This document shows positions 1 through 9,764 of a stretch of 64,000 bases of DNA, one piece after another. Origin of the DNA: Rhynchopus sp. YZ270_cl-10 (Eukaryota; Euglenozoa; Diplonemea; Diplonemida; Diplonemidae); assembly GCA_964035575.1 (NCBI GenBank), contig OZ037833.1, positions 186,001 to 250,000 of the forward strand, written 5' to 3'. The translations under genes were made by a program, and so were the position numbers. Position 1 is the stretch's first letter; the number at the start of each line of letters is the position of its first letter. The notes below the pieces were generated by a model. The model did not search any database. It had not been told where the DNA came from and saw only the letters and a list, made by a program, of their open reading frames with translations.

Positions 1-1475
1 TGACTCTGTAGTCCCCAACAAAAGGGGATTCGTAAGAGATCACAAGGCATACCGATGAGAGAAGACGTGACTTCAGAAAGGCTTGTGTGCCTCATTGGTC
101 ACGTGGAACAGGAAAAGAAAACAGAAGAGAACTCAATTGAATATGGGTCTTGCTATGATTCACATGAGCGAAGCGATTGGATGTATCGAAGCATATTGGG
201 CACGGGTGGGCTGCACGAAGTACGCAAGAAGTGCGATCACCCCCTTCAGTTCTCCACGGGTTATCGAACCCCAGAGAGCACTTCATTGGTATGCACACAG
301 TTGCCACGAGGGAGGTGGCCAGGAACATGACCATTGCCCCAACCGGAAAGGGAGGTATTTTAACGCAAAGCTTTAGCATTGCATGTAATCATAGATGAAA
401 AGAAAACTTGTACTATGAGAAAATGAGTCATCGCTTTTGGCGGGAAGGTGCGGGACAATGTGCAAGCAGTCTGCGTTGCACGTACTCAGTGCTGAGAAGG
501 GTACTGCCCCGTGGGCATCATCTCTTTGCCCTGGACAACGTGCGTAGTAGGAGCCACAGCCTCCCCATCAGCAGTGTTGTTTGCAGGGGCAGCATCAGTC
601 CACCCAGTGAGGCAGAAGAGGAGGCAGTTCACGATACCAAGCCCAGCCGCAACAAAGATGAACGGAATCCCGTAGTTCAGGGAGCACTCAGAGAGGGAGT
701 GGTCGTTGTCACTCGAATGGAGCAGCGAGTCGTCGTTGATGAGGTTCTTGTGCACTGCACCCAGCAGGATCGAGCCGCAGATCACCGCAAACAACGCTCC
801 AAACAGGTGGATGAAGCCAGCAAACCTCTCCACAGACTGCGGCACGATGCCCACAAACTGTGCAACGTGCACACACGACGCAGCGAAGAACGTGATTGCA
901 GACAGAATGGCGAACGCCTGTGCTGACTCAAAGAGCGTGCTCACCTCGTCCAGGTCCTTTGTTTTAATGTCCTGTGAAAACGACGCACCACCAAACACGA
1001 ACGATTGCTTAGCTCTGAACAGCCCTGTCGCCGGCATGGGAAGCTCAGCCAACGCAGGCAGCATCGGGTGCAAGACAATGGGATGGTCAAGGGACACAGA
1101 GCAAGCCTTCGTCACACTGTCCTTCGTGGCAGAGGTTGCAATGATGAAGCATATCGCAATAGCACTGCACACCAGAAGCAGCGAGCGTGCAACGATGGTG
1201 AACATTTTTTGGTTGTGTTTTATTTTATTTTTGTAAGAGGTTACTGAGTGGTGGTGTGGGTAGGGGTGCGTGTGAACGTTCGAGAAACATACACCTGAGG
1301 TGCCCTTTGTTGACAGTAAGGGGTGTTGTGAGCGAAGAAGCACATTGTGTATAGCGCACAGCAGGCGTTTGTTGCTAGCATTACTTATGCAAAATGATGA
1401 TCAAGTGTTCGTCTGTTCGTCCAAGGCGTCTCACCTACAACTGTTGACCAGCAGAACTATTGTGTAAGTGGTGGT
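1..1475. repeat. Tandem duplication unit 1 (left part cut by window edge)
   Basis: This block is almost identical to 1981-3479 and contains a complete four-span membrane protein gene with about 480 bp downstream and 250 bp upstream of it. The same sequence (starting tgactctgtagtcc) opens at base 1 and again at 1981, so the repeat period is about 1980 bp and the array may continue to the left of the window. Divergence is concentrated around 420-560, the 3' end of the gene, while the rest is nearly unchanged. Confidence 0.9.
486..1205 (-). CDS. Four-transmembrane amastin/claudin-like protein, copy 1
   Basis: 239 residues. The reading frame is open further upstream, but the ATG at 1205 (MFTIVARSLLLV) is chosen because it opens directly on a hydrophobic signal-anchor; the upstream extension is His/Pro-rich and unlike a real N-terminus. 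Hydrophobic spans lie at about 5-25, 93-120, 128-152 and 177-201, with a loop of about 65 residues after span 1 and a polar, disordered C-tail after residue 202. This layout (one span, long outer loop, three clustered spans) is that of amastin and claudin-type proteins. I do not see the full kinetoplastid amastin signature, so the family name is a topology call. A CACTCAG acceptor-like site lies upstream of the start. It differs from the second copy by few residues except in the last 20. Confidence 0.75.
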   Translation of the reverse strand: MFTIVARSLLLVCSAIAICFIIATSATKDSVTKACSVSLDHPIVLHPMLPALAELPMPATGLFRAKQSFVFGGASFSQDIKTKDLDEVSTLFESAQAFAILSAITFFAASCVHVAQFVGIVPQSVERFAGFIHLFGALFAVICGSILLGAVHKNLINDDSLLHSSDNDHSLSECSLNYGIPFIFVAAGLGIVNCLLFCLTGWTDAAPANNTADGEAVAPTTHVVQGKEMMPTGQYPSQH

Positions 1476-1980
1476 AGGACTGCAAGTGCAAATAAGGAGA
1501 ACAAAAAGACACTAGGGTCGAAGGGGAAGCATTTTTATTCCATTTATTCATTGAAAAAATCAGGCACGGACTGGGTAGGGAAGGGACCGAGGTCTCTTCC
1601 CTACTTAGTGGGCCATTTCGACAGGGGGGAAGATATGGGTGAAAAAGAGATAGTGCAAAACGTCTCTGATATGCAGCCAGTGAGACTCCGTGGGGTTATC
1701 GAACACCCTCTTCGGACTGTATTGTTTTGCAGGCAGAAAGGAAAAAACAACAAAAGAAAGTTCTAAGCTGAATGTGCTCCTTTTGCACATCCTTCTAAAT
1801 TAACAGTTAAGTGACTGACACAAAAGAAATGGGGAGGGGTGCAGTGGGTGGGACGATAACAAATTATGAAACGATAAAGAAAACATGGCGGCCAAGGCAC
1901 ACAAAGTGCTGGGTCCAGTTCACCACTGTAGTTGGGCTCGCTCGACCCCAAGGAGACTCAACTGTGTGGGTGGACACGTG
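1476..1980. other. Spacer between duplicated genes
   Basis: About 500 bp without a convincing gene. It contains a diverged copy of a dispersed repeat (about 1630-1720, sharing gatagtgcaaaacg and gggttatcgaac with the copies near 31.8 kb). It may be part of the repeat period of the array, since unit 1 plus this spacer equals the 1980 bp offset between copies. Confidence 0.6.
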
Positions 1981-3479
1981 TGACTCTGTAGTCCCAAAGA
2001 AAAGGGGATTCGTAAGAGATCACAAGGCATGCCAATGAGAGAAGACGTGACTTCAGAAAGGCTTGTGTGCCTCATTGGTCACGTGGAACAGGAAAAGAAA
2101 ACAGAAGAGAACTCAATTGAATATGGGTCTTGCTATGATTCACATGAGCGAAGCGATTGGATGTATCGAAGCATATTGGGCACGGGTGGGCTGCACGAAG
2201 TACGCAAGAAGTGCGAATCACCCCCTTCAGTTCTCCACGGGTTATCGAACCCCAGAGAGCACTTCATTGGCATGCACACAGTTGCCACGAGGGAGGTGGC
2301 CAGGAACATGACCATTGCCCCAACCAGAAAGGGAGGTATTTTAACGCAAAGCTTTAGCATTGCATGAAATCATAGATGAAAAGAAAACTTGTAATAATAT
2401 TATGAATAAGAGAAAATGAGGCATCGCTTTTGGCGGGAAGGTGCGGGACAATGTGCGAAGTCTGCGTTGCACGTATTTAGAACTGAGGAGGGTACGCCTT
2501 CACCGGCAGCATCTCGTTTCCTTGGACAACGTGCGAAGGAGGAGCCACAGCCTCCCCATCAGCAGTGTTGTTTGCAGGGGCAGCATCAGTCCACCCAGTG
2601 AGGCAGAAGAGGAGGCAGTTCACGATACCAAGCCCAGCCGCAACAAAGATGAACGGAATCCCGTAGTTCAGGGAGCACTCAGAGAGGGAGTGGTCGTTGT
2701 CACTCGAATGGAGCAGCGAGTCGTCGTTGATGAGGTTCTTGTGCACTGCACCCAGCAGGATCGAGCCGCAGATCACCGCAAACAACGCTCCAAACAGGTG
2801 GATGAAGCCAGCAAACCTCCCCACAGACTGCGGCACGATGCCCACAAACTGTGCAACGTGCACACACGACGCAGCGAAGAACGTGATTGCAGACAGAATG
2901 GCGAACGCCTGTGCTGCCTCAAAGAGCGTGCTCACCTCGTCCAGGTCCTTTGTTTTAATGTCCTGTGAAAACGACGCACCACCAAACGCGAACGATTGCT
3001 TAGCTCTGAACAGCCCTGTCGCCGGCATGGGAAGCTCAGCCAACGCAGGCAGCATCGGGTGCAAGACAATGGGATGGTCAAGGGACACAGAGCAAGCCTT
3101 CGTCACACTGTCCTTCGTGGCAGAGGTTGCAATGATGAAGCATATCGCAATAGCACTGCACACCAGAAGCAGCGAGCGTGCAACGATGGTGAACATTTTT
3201 TGGTTGTGTTTTATTTTATTTTTGTAAGAGGTTACTGAGTGGTGGTGTGGGTAGGGGTGCGTGTGAACGTTCGAGAAACATACACCTGAGGTGCCCTTTG
3301 TTGACAGTAAGGGGTGTTGTGAGCGAAGAAGCACATTGTGTATAGCGCACAGCAGGCGTTTGTTGCTAGCATTACTGATGCAAAATGATGATCAAGTGTT
3401 CGTCTGTTCGTCCAAGGCGTCTCACCTACAACTGTTGACCAGCAGAACTATTGTGTAAGTGGTGGTAGGGGGACTGCAA
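1981..3479. repeat. Tandem duplication unit 2
   Basis: Direct copy of 1-1475, complete. Its right border falls at about 3479, where the sequence after ggactgcaa diverges from unit 1. Small indels (for example an extra aataatattatgaa stretch near 2392) separate the copies downstream of the gene. Confidence 0.9.
2477..3196 (-). CDS. Four-transmembrane amastin/claudin-like protein, copy 2
   Basis: 239 residues, same start choice as the first copy (ATG at 3196 opening on MFTIVARSLL). Four hydrophobic spans at the same positions. Within the core only scattered changes are seen (for example SFVFGG to SFAFGG, FESAQ to FEAAQ, SVERF to SVGRF). The last 20 residues differ much more (ending VKAYPPQF instead of PTGQYPSQH). 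The upstream 250 bp are shared with copy 1, so both copies probably carry the same processing signals. Probably a surface or internal membrane protein; the function is not known from sequence. Confidence 0.75.
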   Translation of the reverse strand: MFTIVARSLLLVCSAIAICFIIATSATKDSVTKACSVSLDHPIVLHPMLPALAELPMPATGLFRAKQSFAFGGASFSQDIKTKDLDEVSTLFEAAQAFAILSAITFFAASCVHVAQFVGIVPQSVGRFAGFIHLFGALFAVICGSILLGAVHKNLINDDSLLHSSDNDHSLSECSLNYGIPFIFVAAGLGIVNCLLFCLTGWTDAAPANNTADGEAVAPPSHVVQGNEMLPVKAYPPQF

Positions 3480-3907
3480 TTGCTAGCGTTGACGCTTCCA
3501 CACACTGCCCACGCCTGGTGGTGGCGGTGTTACGGAGCACGACACTTTCCGCACAACAGTGGTGCTTAGTAAAAAAACAAAATGGGGGGACTCTCCTCTT
3601 TTTTCAGGTCTTTGTTTTAAATTCATTTTTTTTGGTCTCGAGATTTCTCCCGCATTGTGTCACGTTCCCTCTCACCAAGACCCTCCCGGAAGACGCCAAT
3701 CCAATGATTTATTTATTTCCATGTTTTATCCCGGGTTTCCAGCACGGGTTTCCCCTCCCCCTCCTCCCCCCAACTCCCCCAAAAAGAACCTTACCAGACC
3801 GCATCAACCCCAAGAGTCAGTGAACTCCTTCCTTTTTTGCCATCGTAATTTCCCCTTTTTGTACCCCTTTTTATTTTTTCAGCTACGCCGTGGTGGAAAC
3901 CCGCTAT
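3480..3907. other. Gene-free AT-rich stretch
   Basis: No convincing gene. Pyrimidine-rich plus strand with runs of T and C. It is the sequence between the kelch gene's 3' end and the duplicated unit. Confidence 0.5.
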
Positions 3908-5416
3908 TCATAAAAAATGCTTTTTTGGTAGGTATTTGAGGAGACGATGGCGCATTTTATAGAGGATAAAGGCGACGACGAAGCACCCCCCCATCACACG
4001 CACCACAAGCGACTTCACCCCGTCGTAGTACCGCTTCTGCCGCATCCCCTCGAGCCCCGTACCCTGCTGCGCACGGTGCGCCTTCAGCATCTCGTCATGC
4101 TCTTTGTACTCATCTGGCCGCAGCGCTTCCAGCTCCTCCCTCACCTTCGCGCCACCTGCCATAAGAGACTTCATCCCCAACCCTTCATACACCGCAGATC
4201 CATCCACCAAACGTTCATCAGGCTTCTTGCCATCCAACGAAATCCTCCACACATCGTTCATATACACATACGGCCTGTACGACTCACCACCAAAGATATA
4301 AAGATAGTGATTCACCGGGTCAATAACCCCTGAATGGAAATGACGGTTCAGCGGCTTCATGCCTCGAGAAGGAATCAATTCGGACCATGTCTGAGAGTAT
4401 ATATCAAACAGCCATATATCCGTCGTGCAGGAGCAGCCTGGCGCACAGAGGGCGCCTGCGTAAAGTACTAGGGTGCCTTCTGAGCCAAGACCAGCGTCAC
4501 ATTCAAAGACCATCCCACCGCGTTTGGTAGGCCACGTGCTTGCTTCTGGGATGCGGGTCCAAACGCGAGAGGCGATGTCGAGTTTCCAAAGGTCATTAGT
4601 GTTTTTGTAATCCTCACGTTTTGCGAATCCACCAAACAAATACGCGGTCCCTCCAATAACGCAGAGGCCATGCGATCTACGTGGATGTGGCCAATTTGAA
4701 ACCTCCTCAGACCATTTTTCCTCTAGTACGTCGTCCGGTGTGACGTCTTCGAAGTCGTTTGCGGCGACGTCGTAAAAAATGAGTTGATTTGTGTCTACAA
4801 TCTTAGAGGAATCGCCTTCTGGGATGTGGTGTGCATCGAGCTTCATCCCGCCGAAGATTAGTATATATTTCTTCTGCGATGGGGCCACATAGAGTGCCGC
4901 TGCGTGCCCTTGACGGGGTTGGAATTTTGTGAAATTTTGATATGCCGCGCCCCACTCCTCTTTGCGGGTGTGGAAAGGGACGACCTCGTTGGTGTATGCT
5001 CCCCATTGGTGGTTTGGGTGGTAGAGGTGCCCTCCGTCGTCGCCGCCGATGAGGAGGAGCGTGCCGTCTCCGATGTCGGTGATGGTGCTTTTGTAGCGCG
5101 CGGTAGGGGGGTTGGCGGTGGCGGAGCGGGGCTGCCGGAATTTGTTCCATTTCAACGCAACGACGTCGAACACCCAGGAGTCGCCAAACCACTGTGCCCC
5201 AGCATGGGCATGGTTGAAGCGGTAGCCGTGGGTCAGCACCACACCCAGCCCATCGACCCAGGCTGCTGTAGAGCCGTACCGGACAGTGGGTCGCGTAGGC
5301 AGGACAACGTCAGGAAGCGTGCCAGGGTCCAGCACCTCCCACGCCAGGTCGTCTGCGAGGCAGCCTACAACGCAGAAGGCGCAGAGCGCGACTGTGGGGA
5401 GGGTGGGGGTGCCCAT
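3908..5416 (-). CDS. Secreted/type I membrane kelch-repeat protein
   Basis: 502 residues. Residues 1-21 (MGTPTLPTVALCAFCVVGCLA) look like a cleaved signal peptide. At least five kelch-type blades follow, seen as LLLIGGDD, ILIFGGMK, AYLFGGFAKRE, LVLYAGALC and LYIFGGESYRP, each followed by the usual W/F-x-D-x8-W spacing (WVFDVVALKW, DLWKLDIASRVW, DIWLFDIYSQTW, DVWRISLDG). Near the C-terminus a hydrophobic span (MGGCFVVAFILYKM) and a basic tail predict a type I membrane protein with an extracytoplasmic propeller. Kelch propellers bind proteins or glycans; the partner here is unknown. The start is the first in-frame ATG and opens the signal peptide. An ACTACAG acceptor-like site lies about 30 bp upstream. 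Confidence 0.85.
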   Translation of the reverse strand: MGTPTLPTVALCAFCVVGCLADDLAWEVLDPGTLPDVVLPTRPTVRYGSTAAWVDGLGVVLTHGYRFNHAHAGAQWFGDSWVFDVVALKWNKFRQPRSATANPPTARYKSTITDIGDGTLLLIGGDDGGHLYHPNHQWGAYTNEVVPFHTRKEEWGAAYQNFTKFQPRQGHAAALYVAPSQKKYILIFGGMKLDAHHIPEGDSSKIVDTNQLIFYDVAANDFEDVTPDDVLEEKWSEEVSNWPHPRRSHGLCVIGGTAYLFGGFAKREDYKNTNDLWKLDIASRVWTRIPEASTWPTKRGGMVFECDAGLGSEGTLVLYAGALCAPGCSCTTDIWLFDIYSQTWSELIPSRGMKPLNRHFHSGVIDPVNHYLYIFGGESYRPYVYMNDVWRISLDGKKPDERLVDGSAVYEGLGMKSLMAGGAKVREELEALRPDEYKEHDEMLKAHRAQQGTGLEGMRQKRYYDGVKSLVVRVMGGCFVVAFILYKMRHRLLKYLPKKHFL

Positions 5417-5451
5417 AGTTCTTCTCTATAGGGGTGTGCTCTGTAGTGTGT

Positions 5452-5640
5452 TTTGAGGGGTTGGGGGGTTAGGGGGTTGGGTTGAATGGTGGCAGTATTG
5501 TGATGGGAGCCATTGGAATACGCAAAATACATCAAAATACACGTGTATTGTGATGTATTTTGCGTATTTCAATGGGCTCCCATCACAATACTGCCACCAT
5601 TGGGGGTTGGGGGTTGGGGGTTAGGGGTTAGGGGTTGGGG
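5452..5640. repeat. Telomere-like G-rich tract split by a near-perfect palindrome
   Basis: Variants of GGGGTT and TTAGGGG run on the plus strand at 5452-5484 and again at 5602-5640. Between them sits a palindrome, 5485-5601, with arms of about 58 bp that begin aatggtggcagtattgtgat and end in the reverse complement; the arms differ by one gap and a few bases and meet at a short cacgtg centre. The G-rich flanks resemble interstitial telomeric sequence and the palindrome resembles a foldback MITE inserted into it. Confidence 0.85.
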
Positions 5641-6833
5641 CTATTGGAGACGTTCTGAAGAGAGGGAAAAAAGATAGCGCATTTTTTTCTTTTTCACTCG
5701 GGGGTAAGGGGAAGGGAAGAGGAAGGAGTGGAAGAGGAGCAGAGTTATAAGGGGGAATATTGCCTAAAAAAGAATCTCACGAAGTTTACAGAAATATCAT
5801 CAACAAAAAAAAATGCACAATAAAAAGGCATCCCTCATATGTCACCCTCACTCTTCCCCTTCACCTCCAACATAGATCCCTTCACATATTAAAAGACAGA
5901 AGACGCATAAAAGAAACTTGACTTGAAATACAACAGCCACGTGAACAGTGTACCTTGGTACGGCGGGATGGCAGCTCACTTTCTCGCTAAGTGGTGAGCT
6001 TTTTCCCGAAGCTGCCAAAAAGAAAAAGTGCAAGACAAAATGAGCCCTCTTGCGACTCATATTTTGCCAATGAAAAGTAATTGCTATCGGAAAAATAAAA
6101 TTTGACTCGAAATACAAAGTCCTCGTGACAGTGTAACAAGAAGCTGCCCAAAAAAAGATCAGGTATTTTTTGTACGCTCAAAAGCTGGAGCCCATTTTCG
6201 GCCAAAAAATTCCCCAAAATCCGGGGTTTGTAAAATTGACCCTACATCGATTTCAATACTATACCACCCTGGTTTGTGACCCGTAAGAGGGGCGAACGAA
6301 GGTTGTGGGAAAAGTGAATTTGACAGTGCAAAGCATCACCTTTGGTATAGATACCGACAAAAAAAGGGGGAGAGAAAAAAAAATAACAAAACGGACTGAT
6401 AATTTATCATAAAGAGAAAGGGTTTGTTCATGTGTTCAACACTTCTCCTCAATCTATCAAACCCCCTTCGAACAGACCTGACCTATAATAAGGCGGAATG
6501 CCACTACACTTACTTTTTAGGGGGAAAAAAGGGCTAGGACACGTTTCCTTCCTCCTATCATAGAATGGAACGCGGATATGGGCGCCTTTTTTTTGCCCAT
6601 ACATGTATCCGCCCATATGGCGCAAAAATAGACCTAAATTGTTCATGTCCCGTTTTTTGGGGGTGCCCATATTAGCAGCTGTCCATATGGCGTTCCATCT
6701 ATGTACTATAATAGAGCAACGAGAACACACGTTTATTGAGTTCCAAAAATCGTACCGTTTTTTTTGCCGCTTCTGACACTTTTTTTTCACAATGCGGTAA
6801 AACCCCCTGATTCTTCGCAATAACATCATCCAA
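5641..6833. other. Gene-free stretch with short repeats and a foldback
   Basis: No convincing gene. It holds two copies of dispersed family A (5917-5962 and 6101-6146: gaaatacaa followed by cagtgta). A small foldback at about 6558-6710 has outer arms sharing tggaacgc / gcgttcca and inner gcccatat motifs. Otherwise homopolymer-rich. Confidence 0.55.
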
Positions 6834-8777
6834 CTATTGTCCAAGATTCGTACTCTCTGAGTCTTCATCATCTTCGAAGGGCGCTTGCATGACGGATCTT
6901 CGTCTGTTCTGCGGCCGTGCTCTGGACACTACAGGGACACTGTCAAGGAAATCACCCTCATCACTCGAGCTGTCCCACCCTCCAGGAATCTCTCTAGAAT
7001 GCCGCAAGACAGGCACCGCCACGTCTACTGCGTCTCCTTCCCCCTCTGCTCCCTCCTCCTCCTCCTCCCCTTCTGGGAAGGGTGCAGCGGGTGTTGGTGG
7101 AGCTGCTTCCCCTGACTCTGCAATGACCACCTCTACCTTCTGCTTTTTCTTCCGTTTTTCCTTTTTTTCTCGTTTTGGTGACGCTTTTGGGGCTTCTGCA
7201 GGGGGCTCTCTGTGGGAGAAATATTTTGCAAGATCGGGTCGAAGCCTTGCTGTGGTGCGGGTGTCGAAGACCTCGGTCCTGCGGTCGACCCCATCGACGG
7301 AGAGGAGGGTGCGTGCTTGGGGATCGCTTTCGAGACGTTCCCGTTCGTAGTCGCGCTCTTTGTCTACATGGAGACTTCGAGCCGCAGCGGCTCGGGAAGG
7401 TTCTTGAAATGCGACCAACACCGCATGACTCGCAGGCAAAGCTTCATGGACCAACCCTCTAACCCATACTGTACCACTCCCTTTTGCCTTAAGCAGCTCC
7501 ACCGCTATCCTTGCACCGCACGATCCAATTTTTTGCACCTTTTTTTCTATCCGTCCCCAAAAGGCACCGCCTCCCCTAGCGCTTAGCCCCTGCAGGTTCG
7601 CGAGCAGAACCTTTGTGAGTGTGGGGGCTTCTTTGGTGTCTTCGAGGGTGGTCTCTATGCGGTCGGTGTCGAGCGGGGTGAAGCGGATGCGGATGTCTCG
7701 GACATCAAACCTGCCTGCGCCTGAGGAGCCTGTAGTGTTAGAGGAGGAGGAGGCTTTCCAGGCTTGGGGGGGGACGTCTTCGGGAAGGACGCAAGAGATT
7801 GCGTCGGTGTCGACAGGGGGGGCAGGGGGTGCGCGTTGAGTGGTGCGTGGAGGTGGGGTGGTGCGGTTGATGGTGGTGGTTTCGTGCATGCTTGTGTCGG
7901 AGTCGGAGTGGCGGGGGTCGAATTCGTCGCCAGTGAGCGCCTTCCCGCAAGCAGAATAGCTTGTTTGAGCGAAGAAGACGTTGTCGCTCCGCAGCCCCCA
8001 GCGGGTCCACCGTTGGTTTGAATGTTCGTAGAGTTGTAGGCTCCACCCAGGGTGCTCGGAGTCCACCGCAGATCGCCAGCGTGGTGACCGTGATGTTGTT
8101 TCCAGAGAAACGTCGTGGCCGCTGCGGATGTCAGAGTCAGAGCGGTTCACTTCAAAGCAGAGAGAGTGGAGGGTTTCGGACTCTGGGGCGGAGTTGCCTG
8201 AAGGGGGTGTGTGGTGAGGGGGAAGAGGGGAGGAGGAGGGCATACCAGTCATGGCAGTGTAGAGGTGGGAAGGTATCCTAGTAATGTGCACCAAATACGC
8301 AGCAGGGGTGCGCGGCATTACCAGGAGAGTCGGTGTTGGGTGGTGGATGTGTGCCATGGGGTCGTTCGCTGTGAGGAGGGTGGGGAGGGCGCAGTTGTGG
8401 GAAAGCACGTAGGAGCCAACGGGGACGGTTGCGGGGAGGTTTGAGTGTGCGACAGCGACGCGGGGCACGCCGTACTCATCGGTGACGTTGATGAAGGACA
8501 AAGGGCAGGTCGGGAACATCTGCACCTCCACGGCGCTTGCGGTGCAGCCACGCTCCAATTCACCTTCCACTACACAGGCGTTGCACCACAACCCACGCTT
8601 CGAATCCCAACACCGCCCACACACCAACGCACCACACTTCCTGCAATGATGCCGCCGCACCCACACAAACGCACCAAACGGCTGCGCACAGTTCATACAA
8701 TGCTTATGCCTCGTGTCTCTCTCCCAATGAGCTGGCATCTCCTCCCCCTTCACGCGCCGTACCAATGTACGCAACAT
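6834..8777 (-). CDS. FYVE-type zinc-finger protein
   Basis: 647 residues. The N-terminus carries a FYVE/PHD-like zinc finger at about residues 18-75: HKHCMNCAQPF, then the diagnostic basic motif RRHHCRKCG, CGRCW and CNACVVEGE, giving the eight Cys/His zinc ligands. FYVE domains bind phosphatidylinositol 3-phosphate on endosomes, so the protein is probably recruited to endosomal membranes. The middle is Ser/Thr/Pro-rich and seems disordered; residues from about 380 contain a short folded stretch (IRFTPLDTDRIETTLED onward). The C-terminal part has a basic KKEKRKKKQK segment, an acidic run of Glu and an acidic tail. No catalytic domain was recognised. The ATG at 8777 is the first in frame and keeps the finger intact. 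Confidence 0.85.
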   Translation of the reverse strand: MLRTLVRRVKGEEMPAHWERDTRHKHCMNCAQPFGAFVWVRRHHCRKCGALVCGRCWDSKRGLWCNACVVEGELERGCTASAVEVQMFPTCPLSFINVTDEYGVPRVAVAHSNLPATVPVGSYVLSHNCALPTLLTANDPMAHIHHPTPTLLVMPRTPAAYLVHITRIPSHLYTAMTGMPSSSPLPPHHTPPSGNSAPESETLHSLCFEVNRSDSDIRSGHDVSLETTSRSPRWRSAVDSEHPGWSLQLYEHSNQRWTRWGLRSDNVFFAQTSYSACGKALTGDEFDPRHSDSDTSMHETTTINRTTPPPRTTQRAPPAPPVDTDAISCVLPEDVPPQAWKASSSSNTTGSSGAGRFDVRDIRIRFTPLDTDRIETTLEDTKEAPTLTKVLLANLQGLSARGGGAFWGRIEKKVQKIGSCGARIAVELLKAKGSGTVWVRGLVHEALPASHAVLVAFQEPSRAAAARSLHVDKERDYERERLESDPQARTLLSVDGVDRRTEVFDTRTTARLRPDLAKYFSHREPPAEAPKASPKREKKEKRKKKQKVEVVIAESGEAAPPTPAAPFPEGEEEEEGAEGEGDAVDVAVPVLRHSREIPGGWDSSSDEGDFLDSVPVVSRARPQNRRRSVMQAPFEDDEDSESTNLGQ

Positions 8778-8999
8778 TGCAAGAAGAAGGAGAAGTCGAA
8801 GAAGGAGCGTTTGGTCAGAGGTATAAAAAGTGTGTCACCTCGGGCGGTGTAAAGAACAAACCAGGGGTGAGGCGGCGGGGGGGGATAGGCAACACAGCCC
8901 CCCTCAAATTGTGTGCATGGAACAAAAAGGGGGTGTGGAGGGAGTGTGTTGTGTGTTGCTGGTGGTTTGGTATTCTTGGGGGAGTTATGTTTTATTACG

Positions 9000-9095
9000 A
9001 ATGATGAGGGGGTCACGGGCCTCATGCTGGCGGCGTACGGAGGGCAGGGTGGAGACCGTCACGCTACCTCCTGGGTGTGGGATATAAACTCCTGC
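9000..9095 (+). pseudogene. Ankyrin-repeat fragment
   Basis: On the plus strand this stretch reads GVTGLMLAAYGGQ and, after a change of frame, a VETVRYLLG-like segment. That matches the ankyrin consensus (G-x-T-x-L-x-x-A-A-x-x-G, then V-x-x-L-L). Only one repeat is recognisable and no surrounding gene is open, so it is a relic. A second copy of the same relic lies at 27350-27440. Confidence 0.6.
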
Positions 9096-9764
9096 TGAAA
9101 CATAGGTGGGGGGTGTGCTGTGTTGTTGTTATGAATACAAGTACAGGGAAAGGTGTGGGACGTATGAGTCCCGCACATTTGAAAGTAAAGAGAAATAGGA
9201 TGACCCTGAGCCTCTCGGCTCGTAGTCAACCTTGAAGAAATGGTAAACTTGGCACCGAAAGATGGGTCCTCTAAGTGGGGTGGTATCTTCGATAGTCGCA
9301 GAGAAAAATTGAGAACGGATGCATCCCGAGGTCACACAAAAAGGTACTTATTGTTGCAACGGGTCTTCGCAGCAAAACGTTGTCTCCAGTAGAAAAGAAG
9401 ACATGTTGGCAAGATGGACCATGCCCTCTCGTTACTTATCAAAAGTCAGAACAAACGAAACGTTACCTTGTGTACCATGTCCAACGCGTGCTCGTTGGTA
9501 TCTCCCGGTATCTCCCTCCGTACCTCGGAAGCTGTCCCATGACCTCTGACCTATGCCTATGCCTGGTCATCATCACCTCATCGTAGGAGGGCTGACCTTG
9601 TGAAACACTTCCCGGTCTGACGTATGGGAACCGGTGGTTGTTTTCTTTGCGAGGGGGTGGGGCTTGGTCTGTATGCCTTTCCGTTCAGGGATGTGGAGAA
9701 CATTTCCTATTCACGCTAAACACCAAAGGCCTTGGCGTTCAAGTCAACATCCACGACCACCTCT
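9096..9764. other. Gene-free stretch
   Basis: No convincing gene. A copy of the dispersed hairpin family (gatgaccctgagcctctcgg, stem GAGCC/GGCTC with a TCTC loop) is at about 9192-9238. The rest holds only short open frames on both strands. Confidence 0.5.

Noticed and set aside
1206-1343. 46-residue N-terminal extension of the four-span protein (and its twin at 3197-3334)
   Set aside because: His/Pro-rich, precedes the signal-anchor, and lies across an acceptor-like CACTCAG; probably 5' untranslated.
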